A DNA stretch of 64,000 nucleotides from Alloalcanivorax marinus (lineage in GTDB: Bacteria; Pseudomonadota; Gammaproteobacteria; Pseudomonadales; Alcanivoracaceae): positions 57,948-121,947 of the forward strand of contig NZ_JADDOL010000011.1 of NCBI RefSeq assembly GCF_016906305.1, read 5' to 3'. Position numbers and translations under genes: made by a program. The stretch's first letter is position 1, and each line of letters begins with the position of its first letter. The notes under the pieces are model-generated. The model worked only from the letters and a program-made list of their open reading frames with translations, was not told the origin of the DNA and did not search any database. Positions 40,139 through 49,678 of the stretch are shown here, in pieces.

Positions 40139-40310
40139 GTCGCGCGCCGGCCCCGGCCGGCGTCTCCGGAGCTGGGTGCCCGGTACCTCCCGAACGGGTG
40201 TTCCTGACGCTTTCTACCGGTTTTCGCGCGCCTTCCCGCCTCCCCGCCAACCGCGGTCCCCGGGGAATGCGCCGCTCGACTTCAGCAACACGCAACGTGG
40301 GCGAGACACT

Positions 40311-41657
40311 ATGATCAAAATCAAGAAGGGGCTTGACCTGCCTATCGCCGGCGCACCGCGCCAGGCGATCGAGGAAGGTCATCAGGTCCGTTCTGTCGCT
40401 GTTCTTGGCGGCGACTACGTGGGGATGAAACCGACCATGGAGGTCCGCGAAGGCGACACGGTGAAGAAAGGGCAATTGCTCTTCACCGACAAGAAGACCG
40501 ACGGTGTCCGGTACACCGCGCCCGCCGGCGGCAAGGTCCTGGCCGTGAACCGCGGCCACAAGCGCGTGCTCCAGTCCGTGGTGATCGAGATCGCCGACCA
40601 GGAAGAGGAAATCACGTTCTCCGCCCACGCCCCCGACGCTCTGGGTGGCCTGGACCGCGAGGCGGTCCAGCAGCAGCTGGTGGAGTCCGGTGAATGGACC
40701 CTGCTGCGCACCCGGCCCTTCGGCAAGGTGCCGGCGCCGGGCAGCGCCCCCAACTCCATCTTCGTGACCGCCATCGACACCAACCCCCTGGCCCAGGACC
40801 CGGCGGTGGTGATCAAGGAAAACGAAGACAGCTTCCGCCACGGCCTCACCGTGCTGACCCGTCTCACCGACGGCCCGGTATGGGTTTGCAAGGCGCAGAA
40901 GGGCGATCTGCCGTCCTTCGCCCAGGGTCAGGTGCGCGAAGAAACCTTCGCCGGCAAGCACCCGGCGGGCAACGCGGGCACCCATATCCATCACCTGGAT
41001 CCGGTGAGTCTGAACAAGACCGTCTGGACCCTGGGCTATCAGGACGTGATCGCCATCGGCAAGTTGTTCGTCGACGGCCGCATCAGCTCCGACCGCGTGG
41101 TGGCCCTGACCGGCCCGCAGGTGAAGACCCCGCGGCTGCTGCGCACCCGCGTCGGCGCCAGCCTGGAAGACTTCACGCGCGGTGAACTCAAGGAAGGCGA
41201 CAATCGGGTGATCAGCGGCTCCGTATTCAACGGACACCACGCCCGTGGCCCGATGCTGTTCCTGGGCCGCACCGCCAACCAGGTGACCGTGCTGCGTGAA
41301 GGCCACGAGCGCGAACTGCTGGGCTACATTTCCCCCGGCGGCAACCGTTTCTCGGTGATGAACATCTACCTGTCCAAGCTGATGCCGGGCAAGCGCTTCA
41401 ACTTCACCACCACCACCAACGGCAGTGAGCGGGCCATGGTGCCGATCGGCGCCTACGAGGAAGTGATGCCCCTGGACATCCTTCCCACCCAACTGCTGCG
41501 CTCGCTGATCGTCGGCGATACCGACTCCGCCATGGCGCTGGGCGCCCTGGAACTGGTCGAGGAAGACCTGGCCCTGTGCACCTTCGTGTGTCCGGGCAAG
41601 TACGAGTACGGGCCGATCCTGCGCGACAACCTGACCACGATCGAGGTGGAGAGCTGA
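40311..41657 (+). CDS. nqrA: Na+-translocating NADH:quinone reductase subunit A
   Basis: A 448-residue peripheral subunit of Na+-NQR, associated with quinone binding. The start [35 protein letters not shown], the [11 protein letters not shown] segment and the end [23 protein letters not shown] are typical. The ATG follows a 165-nt leader. First gene of the complete nqrABCDEF operon; nqrB begins 1 bp after its stop. The complex couples NADH oxidation to sodium export across the inner membrane, in keeping with a marine or halotolerant host. Confidence 0.96.
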   Translation: MIKIKKGLDLPIAGAPRQAIEEGHQVRSVAVLGGDYVGMKPTMEVREGDTVKKGQLLFTDKKTDGVRYTAPAGGKVLAVNRGHKRVLQSVVIEIADQEEEITFSAHAPDALGGLDREAVQQQLVESGEWTLLRTRPFGKVPAPGSAPNSIFVTAIDTNPLAQDPAVVIKENEDSFRHGLTVLTRLTDGPVWVCKAQKGDLPSFAQGQVREETFAGKHPAGNAGTHIHHLDPVSLNKTVWTLGYQDVIAIGKLFVDGRISSDRVVALTGPQVKTPRLLRTRVGASLEDFTRGELKEGDNRVISGSVFNGHHARGPMLFLGRTANQVTVLREGHERELLGYISPGGNRFSVMNIYLSKLMPGKRFNFTTTTNGSERAMVPIGAYEEVMPLDILPTQLLRSLIVGDTDSAMALGALELVEEDLALCTFVCPGKYEYGPILRDNLTTIEVES

Positions 41658-41658
41658 G

Positions 41659-42918
41659 ATGGGTCTGAGAAACTACATCGACGACAAAATCGCCCCGCAT
41701 TTCCACGAAGGCGGCAAGTTCGAGAAGTACTACGTCTTCTTCGAAATGTTCGACACCATGTTGTACAGCCCGGACTCGGTGACCCGGTCCGCGGCCCACG
41801 TGCGTGACGGCATCGACCTGAAGCGGATCATGATGACCGTATGGTTCGCCACCTTCCCGGCGATCCTGTTCGGTCTCTACAACACCGGCTACCAGGCCAA
41901 CCTGCAGATCACCGAGTTCGGCTACGACGCCATCCCCGGCTGGCGCGCGGACCTGGTGATGGCGCTCACCGGCTTCGACTACCAGAGTTTCTGGGCCAAC
42001 ATGCTGCACGGCCTGGTCTACTATGTGCCGATCCTGGTCGCCGTCTACCTGACCGGTTTCTTCTGGGAGGCCCTGTTCGCCTGGAAGCGCGGCCACGAGG
42101 TCAACGAAGGCTTCTTCGTCACCGGCATCCTGTTCACCCTGATCCTGCCGCCGGCCATTCCGCTGTGGCAGGTGGTGCTGGGCGTGTCCTTCGGCGTGGT
42201 GATCGGCAAGGAAGTGTTCGGCGGCACCGGCAAGAACTTCCTCAACCCGGCGCTGGTCGGTCGTGCCTTTCTGTACTTCGCCTACCCGGCGCAGATGTCC
42301 GGTGACTCCGTGTGGACCGCCGTGGACAACTTCTCCGGCGCCACGCCGCTGAGCCTGGCCGCCTCCGGCGACCTGAACTTCTCCGCCGGCCTGGCCGAGA
42401 ACGCCCTCAACGCCGGCGCCAATGGCGCCACCCAGAGCCTGGCCTGGATGGACACCTTCCTGGGCGGCATCCAGGGCTGTATCGGCGAAACCTCGGTGAT
42501 CGCCATCGCCCTGGGCGCGGCGTTCCTGCTGTTCACCAAGATCGCCTCCTGGCGCATCATGCTCGGCGTGCTGATCGGCATGGTGGCCATGAGCGGCCTG
42601 TTCAACGTGCTGGGCAGCGACTCCAACCCGATGTTCGCCATGCCCTGGTACTGGCACCTGACCGTGGGCGGCCTGGCGTTCGGCCTGGTGTTCATGGCCA
42701 CCGACCCGGTTTCCGCCTCCATGACCAACACCGGCAAGCTGATCTTCGGCGCGCTGATCGGCGTGATGACGGTGCTGATCCGGGTGGTCAACCCGGCGTT
42801 CCCGGAAGGCATCATGCTGGCGATCCTGTTCGGCAACCTGTGCGCCCCCCTGATTGACTACTTCGTGACCCAGGCGAACATCCGTCGTCGTCTGCGTCGC
42901 ACCGGCGGAGCGGTGTAA
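41659..42918 (+). CDS. nqrB: Na+-NQR subunit B
   Basis: A 419-residue membrane subunit with about ten hydrophobic helices. The covalent FMN site is the Thr of SGATPLSLA near residue 232; KNFLNPALVGRAFLYFAYP and MATDPVSASMTNTGK are conserved in NqrB/RnfD. It carries part of the sodium path and the riboflavin. Its stop overlaps the nqrC ATG (TAATG). FMN attachment would be done by the ApbE encoded downstream. Confidence 0.96.
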   Translation: MGLRNYIDDKIAPHFHEGGKFEKYYVFFEMFDTMLYSPDSVTRSAAHVRDGIDLKRIMMTVWFATFPAILFGLYNTGYQANLQITEFGYDAIPGWRADLVMALTGFDYQSFWANMLHGLVYYVPILVAVYLTGFFWEALFAWKRGHEVNEGFFVTGILFTLILPPAIPLWQVVLGVSFGVVIGKEVFGGTGKNFLNPALVGRAFLYFAYPAQMSGDSVWTAVDNFSGATPLSLAASGDLNFSAGLAENALNAGANGATQSLAWMDTFLGGIQGCIGETSVIAIALGAAFLLFTKIASWRIMLGVLIGMVAMSGLFNVLGSDSNPMFAMPWYWHLTVGGLAFGLVFMATDPVSASMTNTGKLIFGALIGVMTVLIRVVNPAFPEGIMLAILFGNLCAPLIDYFVTQANIRRRLRRTGGAV

Positions 42919-43730
42919 TGGCTGGAAGCAAAGATAGCGTAGCAAGAACCCTCACGGTCGCGTTCCTGGTCTGTCTGGTGTGCGCGGTGGTGGTGGCCAC
43001 CGCCGCGGTGAGCCTGCGCCCCGTGCAGCAGAAGAACCAGACCCTCGACCGTCGCGTGAACATCCTGCAGGCCGCCGGTCTGTATCAGCCCGGCATGGAC
43101 GTGGAAGCGGCGTTCAAGACCATCGACCGCAAGTTCGTCGATCTGGAAACCGGTGAGTACGTGGACAAGCCGGCCTCCTACGACCAGCTCAAGGCGGCCA
43201 AGGACCCGGAGCAGAGCGAGCGTCTCGACCCCGAGGATGACATCGCCGGGATCAAGACCCAGGCGGACGTGGCCGAGGTGTTCCTGGCCCGCGACGACGC
43301 CGGCAACCTGACCCGCATCATCCTGCCGGTGCGCGGCTACGGCCTGTGGTCCACCCTGTACGGGTTCATGGCCCTGGAGGCCGACGCCAAGACCATCGCC
43401 GGTCTGGGCTTCTACCAGCACGGCGAGACCCCGGGTCTCGGCGGCGAGGTGGACAACCCGGCCTGGAAGGCGCTCTGGGAAGGCAAGAAAATCTATGACG
43501 AGGACGGCGATATCGCCATCCAGGTCATCAAGGGTACCGTGGACAGCGGCACGCCCAACGCGGAAAACAAGGTGGACGGCCTCGCCGGCGCCACCCTGAC
43601 CAGCAAGGGCGTGAGCCACCTGGTACGGTTCTGGGTCGGCGCGAAAGGTTTCGGCCCCTACCTGGAACGCATGCAGAACGGCGAAGCCGGCGACGGTTCC
43701 GAGGCCGGCGAAACTGGAGGAGAGGCGTAA
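42918..43730 (+). CDS. nqrC: Na+-NQR subunit C
   Basis: A 270-residue subunit with one N-terminal membrane helix ([22 protein letters not shown]) and a periplasmic FMN domain. The FMN-linking Thr is in [14 protein letters not shown] near residue 225; the [14 protein letters not shown] segment is typical. The tail after GPYLERMQ is Gly/Glu rich. The start and stop overlap neighbours by 1 base each, indicating coupled translation. Confidence 0.96.
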   Translation: MAGSKDSVARTLTVAFLVCLVCAVVVATAAVSLRPVQQKNQTLDRRVNILQAAGLYQPGMDVEAAFKTIDRKFVDLETGEYVDKPASYDQLKAAKDPEQSERLDPEDDIAGIKTQADVAEVFLARDDAGNLTRIILPVRGYGLWSTLYGFMALEADAKTIAGLGFYQHGETPGLGGEVDNPAWKALWEGKKIYDEDGDIAIQVIKGTVDSGTPNAENKVDGLAGATLTSKGVSHLVRFWVGAKGFGPYLERMQNGEAGDGSEAGETGGEA

Positions 43731-44395
43731 TGGCGGAGAAGACCAAGGACCTGTTGTTCGGTCCGATTTTCGACAACAACCCCATCGCGCTGCAGATCCT
43801 GGGCATCTGCTCCGCGCTGGCGGTGACCAGCAACCTGAGCACCACCGTGACCATGTGTATCGCGCTGACGTTGGTGACCGCGTTCTCCAACTTCTTCGTG
43901 AGCACGGTGCGCAACGTGATCCCGTCGAGCATCCGCATCATCGTGCAGATGACCATCATCGCGTCGCTGGTGATCGTGGTGGACCAGTTCCTCAAGGCCT
44001 ACGCCTACAGCATCTCCAAGCAGCTGTCGGTGTTCGTCGGTCTGATCATCACCAACTGCATCGTGATGGGCCGCGCCGAAGCGTTCGCCATGAAGAACGC
44101 GCCGATCCCGTCCTTCATGGACGGCGTGGGCAACGGCCTCGGCTACTCCGTGCTGCTGCTGACCCTGGGCTTCGTGCGCGAACTGTTCGGCGCCGGCAGC
44201 CTGTTCGGCATCCAGGTGCTGCCGACCACCGCCGACGGCGGCTGGTACGCCACCAACGGCCTGCTGCTGCTGCCGCCGAGTGCCTTCTTCCTGATCGGCT
44301 TCTTCATCTGGGCGGTACGCGCCTGGAAACCGGAGCAGGTGGAAGAAGACGACTTCAAGATGAAGCCGCACAGCCGCGTCAGCGACGCGTTTTAA
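43730..44395 (+). CDS. nqrD: Na+-NQR subunit D
   Basis: A 221-residue membrane subunit with six predicted helices, homologous to Rnf[26 protein letters not shown] opens it; [15 protein letters not shown] near residue 105 is characteristic and includes one of the cysteines that, with NqrE, hold the intramembrane iron centre. [11 protein letters not shown] follows. It ends in a polar tail and is 21 bp before nqrE. Confidence 0.96.
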   Translation: MAEKTKDLLFGPIFDNNPIALQILGICSALAVTSNLSTTVTMCIALTLVTAFSNFFVSTVRNVIPSSIRIIVQMTIIASLVIVVDQFLKAYAYSISKQLSVFVGLIITNCIVMGRAEAFAMKNAPIPSFMDGVGNGLGYSVLLLTLGFVRELFGAGSLFGIQVLPTTADGGWYATNGLLLLPPSAFFLIGFFIWAVRAWKPEQVEEDDFKMKPHSRVSDAF

Positions 44396-44416
44396 CGGCG
44401 AGAACGGGAGCTCATC

Positions 44417-45037
<621 letters not shown>

Positions 45038-45052
45038 GGGGAGAGCGAGAAC

Positions 45053-46282
45053 ATGGGTTTTGAAATCATTCTCGGCGTGGTCATGTTCACCGCCATCGTG
45101 CTGGCGCTGGTGGCGGTGATCCTGATGGCCCGCTCCCGCCTGGTGACCAGCGGTAACGTGCACATCGACATCAACGGCGAAGCCGACAAGGGCATCGACG
45201 TGCCCGCCGGTGGCAAGCTGCTGGGCACCCTGGCGGACCAGGGCATCTTCCTGTCCTCCGCCTGTGGCGGTGGCGGCACCTGCGCGCAGTGCAAGTGCCA
45301 GGTGCTGGACGGTGGCGGCGACATCCTGCCCACCGAGGAAGGCCACTTCACCAAGGGCCAGATTCGTGACGGCTGGCGCCTGAGCTGCCAGGTCAACGTC
45401 AAGCAGGACATGAAGATCAAGGTGCCCGAGGAATTCTTCGGCGTGAAGAAGTGGGAATGCGAAGTCGTTTCCAACCCCAACGTGGCCACCTTCATCAAGG
45501 AACTGACCCTGAAGCTGCCGGAAGGCGAGAACGTGGACTTCCGCGCCGGCGGTTACGTGCAGTTGGAATGCCCTCCGTACGATATCGATTTCTCCAATTT
45601 CGATATCGACGAGGAATTCCGCGGCGACTGGGAGAAGTTCAAGTTCTTCGATCTCAAGGCGAAGAGCAACGAGACCGTGGTGCGCGCTTACTCCATGGCC
45701 AACTATCCGGAAGAGAAGGGCATCCTCAAGTTCAACATCCGGATCGCCACGCCGCCCCCGGGCGCCAAGGACATTCCGCCGGGCCTGATGAGCTCCTACG
45801 TGTTCAACCTGAAGCCCGGCGACAAGATCACCGTGTTCGGGCCCTTCGGTGAGTTCTTCGCCAAGGAAACCGACGCGGAGATGGTGTTCATCGGCGGTGG
45901 CGCGGGCATGGCCCCCATGCGCAGCCACATCTTCGACCAGCTCAAGCGTCTGCACTCCAAGCGCAAGATCAGCTTCTGGTACGGCGCCCGCTCCATGCGC
46001 GAGACGTTCTACTCCGAGGAGTACGATCAGCTGGCGGCGGAGAACGACAACTTCGAGTGGCATCTGGCGCTGTCCGATCCGCTGCCCGAGGACAACTGGG
46101 AAGGGCCCACCGGGTTCATCCACAACGTGGTCTACGAGAACTACCTCAAGGACCACCCGGCACCGGAAGACTGCGAGTACTACATGTGCGGTCCGCCGAT
46201 GATGAACGCCTCCGTGATCAAGATGCTCGAGGACCTGGGCGTCGAACCGGAGAACATCATGCTGGATGACTTCGGTGGGTGA
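45053..46282 (+). CDS. nqrF: Na+-NQR subunit F (NADH dehydrogenase)
   Basis: A 409-residue input subunit. One N-terminal membrane helix, then a [2Fe-2S] ferredoxin domain with [12 protein letters not shown] near residue 70 and the fourth Cys in RLSCQVNV. An FAD domain ([15 protein letters not shown]) and NADH domain ([36 protein letters not shown]) follow. It takes electrons from NADH and passes them via FAD and 2Fe-2S into the complex. Length is standard. A REP pair separates it from apbE. Confidence 0.97.
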   Translation: MGFEIILGVVMFTAIVLALVAVILMARSRLVTSGNVHIDINGEADKGIDVPAGGKLLGTLADQGIFLSSACGGGGTCAQCKCQVLDGGGDILPTEEGHFTKGQIRDGWRLSCQVNVKQDMKIKVPEEFFGVKKWECEVVSNPNVATFIKELTLKLPEGENVDFRAGGYVQLECPPYDIDFSNFDIDEEFRGDWEKFKFFDLKAKSNETVVRAYSMANYPEEKGILKFNIRIATPPPGAKDIPPGLMSSYVFNLKPGDKITVFGPFGEFFAKETDAEMVFIGGGAGMAPMRSHIFDQLKRLHSKRKISFWYGARSMRETFYSEEYDQLAAENDNFEWHLALSDPLPEDNWEGPTGFIHNVVYENYLKDHPAPEDCEYYMCGPPMMNASVIKMLEDLGVEPENIMLDDFGG

Positions 46283-46291
46283 TTGAACGTC

Positions 46292-46345
46292 ATCGCGGCT
46301 GAAGCCGCTCCTACAGGTCAATGTAGGAGCGGCTTCAGCCGCGAT
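46292..46345. repeat. REP inverted pair between nqrF and apbE, copy 9
   Basis: Reverse 46292-46314 and forward 46323-46345 units, both with stem GCGGC-TTCA-GCCGC, separated by 8 bp. The pair starts 9 bp after nqrF and lies inside what is probably one transcript, so its hairpins could affect apbE-nqrM expression relative to nqrA-F. Confidence 0.93.
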
Positions 46346-46402
46346 CCGGCCGACGATGGCCCCCGCCACCTCTCCGACATCCTCCACCCGATCAACACAC
46401 CC

Positions 46403-47431
46403 ATGCCAATCCCTCTGTTCCGCCTCTTCCCCCTCCTGGCCCTCCTGGCCCTGCTCGCCGCCTGCGACGACACCGCCGACCGCCTGTCCGCCCTCAACGG
46501 GCCCACCATGGGCACCACCTGGTCGGTGAAATTCACCGGCACCCCCACGGACGGCGTGCCCGCGCTGCGACAATCCATCGAGGCGGCCCTGGAGCAGGTC
46601 AACGCGGACATGAGCACCTACCGCGAGGACGCCACCATCAGCCGCTTCAACCGGGCCGAGGCGGGCCGGGCGGTGACCGTGTCCGACGATTTCGCCCGGG
46701 TTCTGAACGAAGCCCTGGCCATCTCCGAGGACACCGACGGCGCCTACGACGTGACCATTGGACCGCTGGTCAATCTGTGGGGGTTCGGCCCGGACCCGGA
46801 ACGCTTCGAGCCGCCGCCCCAGGCGGAGGTGGACGCGGCCCGGGCCCGGGTCGGCTGGCAGAAGCTGACCCTCAACGGGGATCAGCTGACCCAGCCCGGC
46901 GGGGTGTATCTGGATCTGTCGTCCATCGCCAAGGGCTTCGCCGTGGACAAGGTGGCCGGCCTGATGGAACAGGCCGGCATCCGTAACTATCTGGTTGAGA
47001 TCGGCGGCGAACTGCGCGCTTCCGGCGGCAAGCCCCAGGGCCAGCCCTGGCGCGTGGCGGTGGAGCGGCCGATCCCCGGCGTGCGCCAGATGGACAAGGT
47101 GATCGCCCTGCGCGACCTGTCCATCGCCACCAGCGGCGACTACCGCAACTTCTTCGAGGTCGACGGCAAGGTCTATTCGCACACCATCGACCCGCGCACC
47201 GGCTACCCGGTGGGCCACCAACTGGGGTCGGTGACCGTGTTACACTCCAGTTGCATGGTCGCCGACGGCCTGGCCACGGCCCTCACCGTACTGGGGCCGG
47301 AAAAGGGGCTGGCGTTCGCCCGCGCCCGTGAACTGCCGGTGCTGTTCATTGTCCGAGGTGACGACGGTCCCGAGGAAATCATGACCGACGCCTTCCGCCG
47401 TATTCTGGAAGGCGAAGCAGGAGGAAACTGA
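46403..47431 (+). CDS. apbE: FAD:protein FMN transferase (flavin transferase), lipoprotein
   Basis: A 342-residue ApbE lipoprotein with signal and lipobox LLALLAAC (Cys near 21). It uses FAD to attach FMN to Thr residues of NqrB and NqrC on the periplasmic side. Motifs include GPTMGTTWSVKF, STYREDATISRFNRA, YDVTIGPLVNLWGFGP, DLSSIAKGFAVDKVA, SIATSGDYRNFFEVDGK and SHTIDPRTGYPV. The ATG at 46403 gives the signal peptide at the N-terminus; upstream codons are REP-derived. Genetic linkage to nqr matches its role. nqrM follows by 1 bp. Confidence 0.95.
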   Translation: MPIPLFRLFPLLALLALLAACDDTADRLSALNGPTMGTTWSVKFTGTPTDGVPALRQSIEAALEQVNADMSTYREDATISRFNRAEAGRAVTVSDDFARVLNEALAISEDTDGAYDVTIGPLVNLWGFGPDPERFEPPPQAEVDAARARVGWQKLTLNGDQLTQPGGVYLDLSSIAKGFAVDKVAGLMEQAGIRNYLVEIGGELRASGGKPQGQPWRVAVERPIPGVRQMDKVIALRDLSIATSGDYRNFFEVDGKVYSHTIDPRTGYPVGHQLGSVTVLHSSCMVADGLATALTVLGPEKGLAFARARELPVLFIVRGDDGPEEIMTDAFRRILEGEAGGN

Positions 47432-47432
47432 C

Positions 47433-47669
47433 ATGTTGGGTACCATTCTGGCCGCGTTCGTCGTGCTGGCCCTGCTGTTCGCCGGCATGGCCATTGGCGT
47501 GATCCTGTCCAACAAGCCGCTGAAGGGCTCCTGTGGCGGTTTGGCCGCGCTGGGCATGAAGGACGGCTGCGAAATCTGTGGCGGTGACAAGGATGCTTGC
47601 GAGGAAAACACCCGCCAGGTCAGCGCCAAGCGCGCCGCCGAACTGGGCCGCGACGTCCTCAAAACCTGA
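47433..47669 (+). CDS. nqrM: Na+-NQR maturation protein NqrM
   Basis: A 78-residue protein with one N-terminal membrane helix (ILAAFVVLALLFAGMAIGVIL) and four cysteines in GSCGGL, DGCEICGG and DACEEN. NqrM is needed to insert the iron centre between NqrD and NqrE; its cysteines presumably carry the metal. The ATG is 1 bp after apbE. With apbE it completes a full set of assembly factors for the complex encoded just upstream. Confidence 0.95.
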   Translation: MLGTILAAFVVLALLFAGMAIGVILSNKPLKGSCGGLAALGMKDGCEICGGDKDACEENTRQVSAKRAAELGRDVLKT

Positions 47670-47675
47670 TCGCCC

Positions 47676-47792
47676 ATCGCGACTGAAGTCGCTCCTACAA
47701 CCCCTTTTCCGTAGGAGCGACTTCAGTCGCGACCCACCCCCGGGTCCGTTCGCCGTAGGACCGACCGGGCGGCGCACCGCTTCAGTCGCGAT
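47676..47792. repeat. REP cluster left of the RAYT gene, copy 10
   Basis: Three units: reverse standard 47676-47698, forward 47711-47732 (ends GAC instead of GAT) and forward extended variant 47755-47792 (foot GTAG; CCGACCGGGCGGCGCACCGC, then TTCAGTCGCGAT). It lies between nqrM and the transposase gene. Confidence 0.93.
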
Positions 47793-47896
47793 AACCGCCC
47801 GCTCCAGGCAGGTAAGCCTCCACTGACAATAAGCGTGTCCGATCACCTACCTCGAACCGGGCACCTGACTGATCCCGCTCCCACTCACACTCCGCC

Positions 47897-48385
47897 ATGA
47901 TCGGAGGGATGAAAACGCCGCCGCGACAGCACGCGCTCAGAACAGGGCGGGTCTCCCTTCCACACCAGGTCTACCTGATCACCACGGTGACCCGGCGCCG
48001 CGCGCCGGTGTTCAGCGATCTGTCCGCGGGGCGGGCACTGGTGAGACAGCTCCAACACCACCATCGTCGCGGTGAGGCGGAGACGCTCGCTTATGTGATT
48101 ATGCCCGATCACCTTCATTGGATGTGCCGGCTGCGGGCCGCGTCGCTGTCCCGAACCGTGCAAACACTGAAAGGCGCCAGCAGTCGGGCGATACCGGCGT
48201 TGACCTGGCAGGTCGGCTTCCATGACCAAGCGGTGCGGGATGAGCGCCTGTTGAGAGCGTATGCCCGTTACATTGTCGCCAACCCCCTGCGGGCCGGGTT
48301 GGTGGCCCGGATCGGCGATTACCCGTTGTGGGACGCGGTTTGGCTGCAGGCGGATACCGAGGCGGATTGGGATTGGTGCGGGTAG
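47897..48385 (+). CDS. REP-associated tyrosine transposase (RAYT, Y1/IS200-like)
   Basis: A 162-residue protein of the RAYT branch of Y1 HUH enzymes. It has the HUH metal site in VIMPDHLHWM (His72, His74), the N-terminal LPHQVYLITTVTRRR segment, and the C-terminal YARYIVANPLRAGLV, where a candidate catalytic Tyr (122 or 125) precedes the NPxRAG signature. RAYTs bind and cut REP sequences at the GTAG foot and probably spread them. REP clusters lie on both sides (47676-47792 and 48410-48467). The start is uncertain: ATG 47897 lacks a ribosome site, and GGAGG lies too close to ATG 47909. Confidence 0.9.
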   Translation: MIGGMKTPPRQHALRTGRVSLPHQVYLITTVTRRRAPVFSDLSAGRALVRQLQHHHRRGEAETLAYVIMPDHLHWMCRLRAASLSRTVQTLKGASSRAIPALTWQVGFHDQAVRDERLLRAYARYIVANPLRAGLVARIGDYPLWDAVWLQADTEADWDWCG

Positions 48386-48409
48386 GTATGGGTGTGACGG
48401 CTGGACGGT

Positions 48410-48467
48410 ATCGCGACTAAAGTCGCTCCTACAAACCCTTTTCCGTAGGAGCGACTTTAGTCGCGAT
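48410..48467. repeat. REP inverted pair right of the RAYT gene, copy 11
   Basis: Reverse 48410-48432 and forward 48445-48467 units with stem-loop GCGAC-TTTA-GTCGC. The TTTA/TAAA loop occurs only in this pair and in both of its units. It starts 24 bp after the RAYT stop; the right end shares one base with the stop codon of the leftward GNAT-C39 gene. Confidence 0.93.
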
Positions 48468-49570
48468 CAAGGGCGGCCGACGATGACGGCGGTGCGCAGG
48501 CGGGACTGGCCGTAGCGGATCATTTTTTCGAAGCGGTCCCGGGTGATGGGCACGTGCTGGCAATCCAGAGGCACCTGGTCGTCCGCCGGGTCCGGGTCGT
48601 GGATGTAGAAACACTCCCGGTCCGCGCCGCTCACCACCACCCAGTGGGGCGCCTTGCGCCCGTCCAGCCGCCAGGTGCTGATCAGCACGATGGCCACCTC
48701 GCCCTGCTTCAGTGCCTTGTCCAGGCGCGCCGCGGTGAGTTCCCGGTAGCGCACCGGAATGCCCCGTTCCCGCACCTCTTCCTCGAAATGTTCGTGCACC
48801 GTCTCGATCACCCGCTTCTTGTTCTCGTCGCGCACCGAATCCAGAAACAGGGGGCCGCGCTGGTTGCAATAGACCTGGGCGGTGAGGCCCCGGGCCTCGG
48901 CGGCCAGGGCCAGGCCCAGCGGGTGGCAGCCGCCGTGGCCGGCGGTCATGAAAATGGTGGTGGCCTCGCGCCAGATCAGCAGCTCTTCCCGTTCCCGGGG
49001 GGCGCGCTGGAGCAGGGCGGCCAGGGCCATTTGCAGGCAGGCGGGCCCGCAGGTGAATTCGGTGCTCTGGCGCACCCACGGGATCTCGCGGCCGGCGTGG
49101 CGCTCCGGCGTATAGTGCAGGCGCTTCTGGTAGCGCAGCGCGTCCTCGTGGTCCTCGTAGTAATCCGGCGTGTACCCGAACAGCTTGTAGCCGCGCCGCT
49201 CGTAGAGGCGGATGGCGCCGGCGTTGTCGCGGCGCACCTCCAGACGCAGGTAAAGCCGCTTTTCCTCGTGGGCGTATTGCTCGGCGGCGTCCATCAGAGC
49301 GTCGCCCAGACCCTGGCCGCGCCAGGCCGGGTCGGCGGCGATGGAATAGAGCCGTGCCAGGCGCGTGCCGCGCTGCAGGATCACCAGAGCATAGCCGGCC
49401 AGGCTGCCGTCCGGCGCCAACGCCAGGATCAGGCCGGAATGGGCCTGGCGGATCCAGTGGCGAAAGCTGCGCCGGGACAGGCGGTCGCTGTCGAAGCAGC
49501 GCCGCTCCAGGGCGGTCAGGGCATCCAGATCGTGGGGCAGGGCGGGGCGCAGGGTAAAAATGGAATTCAT
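48467..49570 (-). CDS. GNAT acetyltransferase fused to a C39-like peptidase domain
   Basis: A 367-residue two-domain protein. Residues 1-145 form a GNAT domain (LRPALPHDLDALTALERRCF; acetyl-CoA loop RGQGLGDALMDAA; RLYERRGYKLFGY). Residues about 160-365 resemble peptidase C39: nucleophile Cys in QSTEFTCGPACLQMAL, His in KAPHWVVVSG and Asp in FYIHDPDP, so the triad looks intact. Such fusions are known in proteobacteria, sometimes near RimK-type ligases, but function is unproven; none is seen here. ATG 49570 gives the GNAT start directly; ATG 49600 is an in-frame alternative. Its stop codon touches the REP pair after the RAYT gene. Confidence 0.85.
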   Translation of the reverse strand: MNSIFTLRPALPHDLDALTALERRCFDSDRLSRRSFRHWIRQAHSGLILALAPDGSLAGYALVILQRGTRLARLYSIAADPAWRGQGLGDALMDAAEQYAHEEKRLYLRLEVRRDNAGAIRLYERRGYKLFGYTPDYYEDHEDALRYQKRLHYTPERHAGREIPWVRQSTEFTCGPACLQMALAALLQRAPREREELLIWREATTIFMTAGHGGCHPLGLALAAEARGLTAQVYCNQRGPLFLDSVRDENKKRVIETVHEHFEEEVRERGIPVRYRELTAARLDKALKQGEVAIVLISTWRLDGRKAPHWVVVSGADRECFYIHDPDPADDQVPLDCQHVPITRDRFEKMIRYGQSRLRTAVIVGRP

Positions 49571-49678
49571 GAGGTCATCCGGGGAGTTCGGCACCAGCAT
49601 AAAGCCCCGCGGGGCGGCGATGCCAGTGCTTTTCCATGCCCGGCCGCATCGTCATAATGGCGCGATAAGGAGATCGAA

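Noticed and set aside
46283..46402. N-terminal extension of ApbE reading through the REP pair
   Set aside because: The REP translates to peptides of the AAEAAPT/RSGFSRD kind that turn up at many REP sites; the signal peptide begins at ATG 46403.
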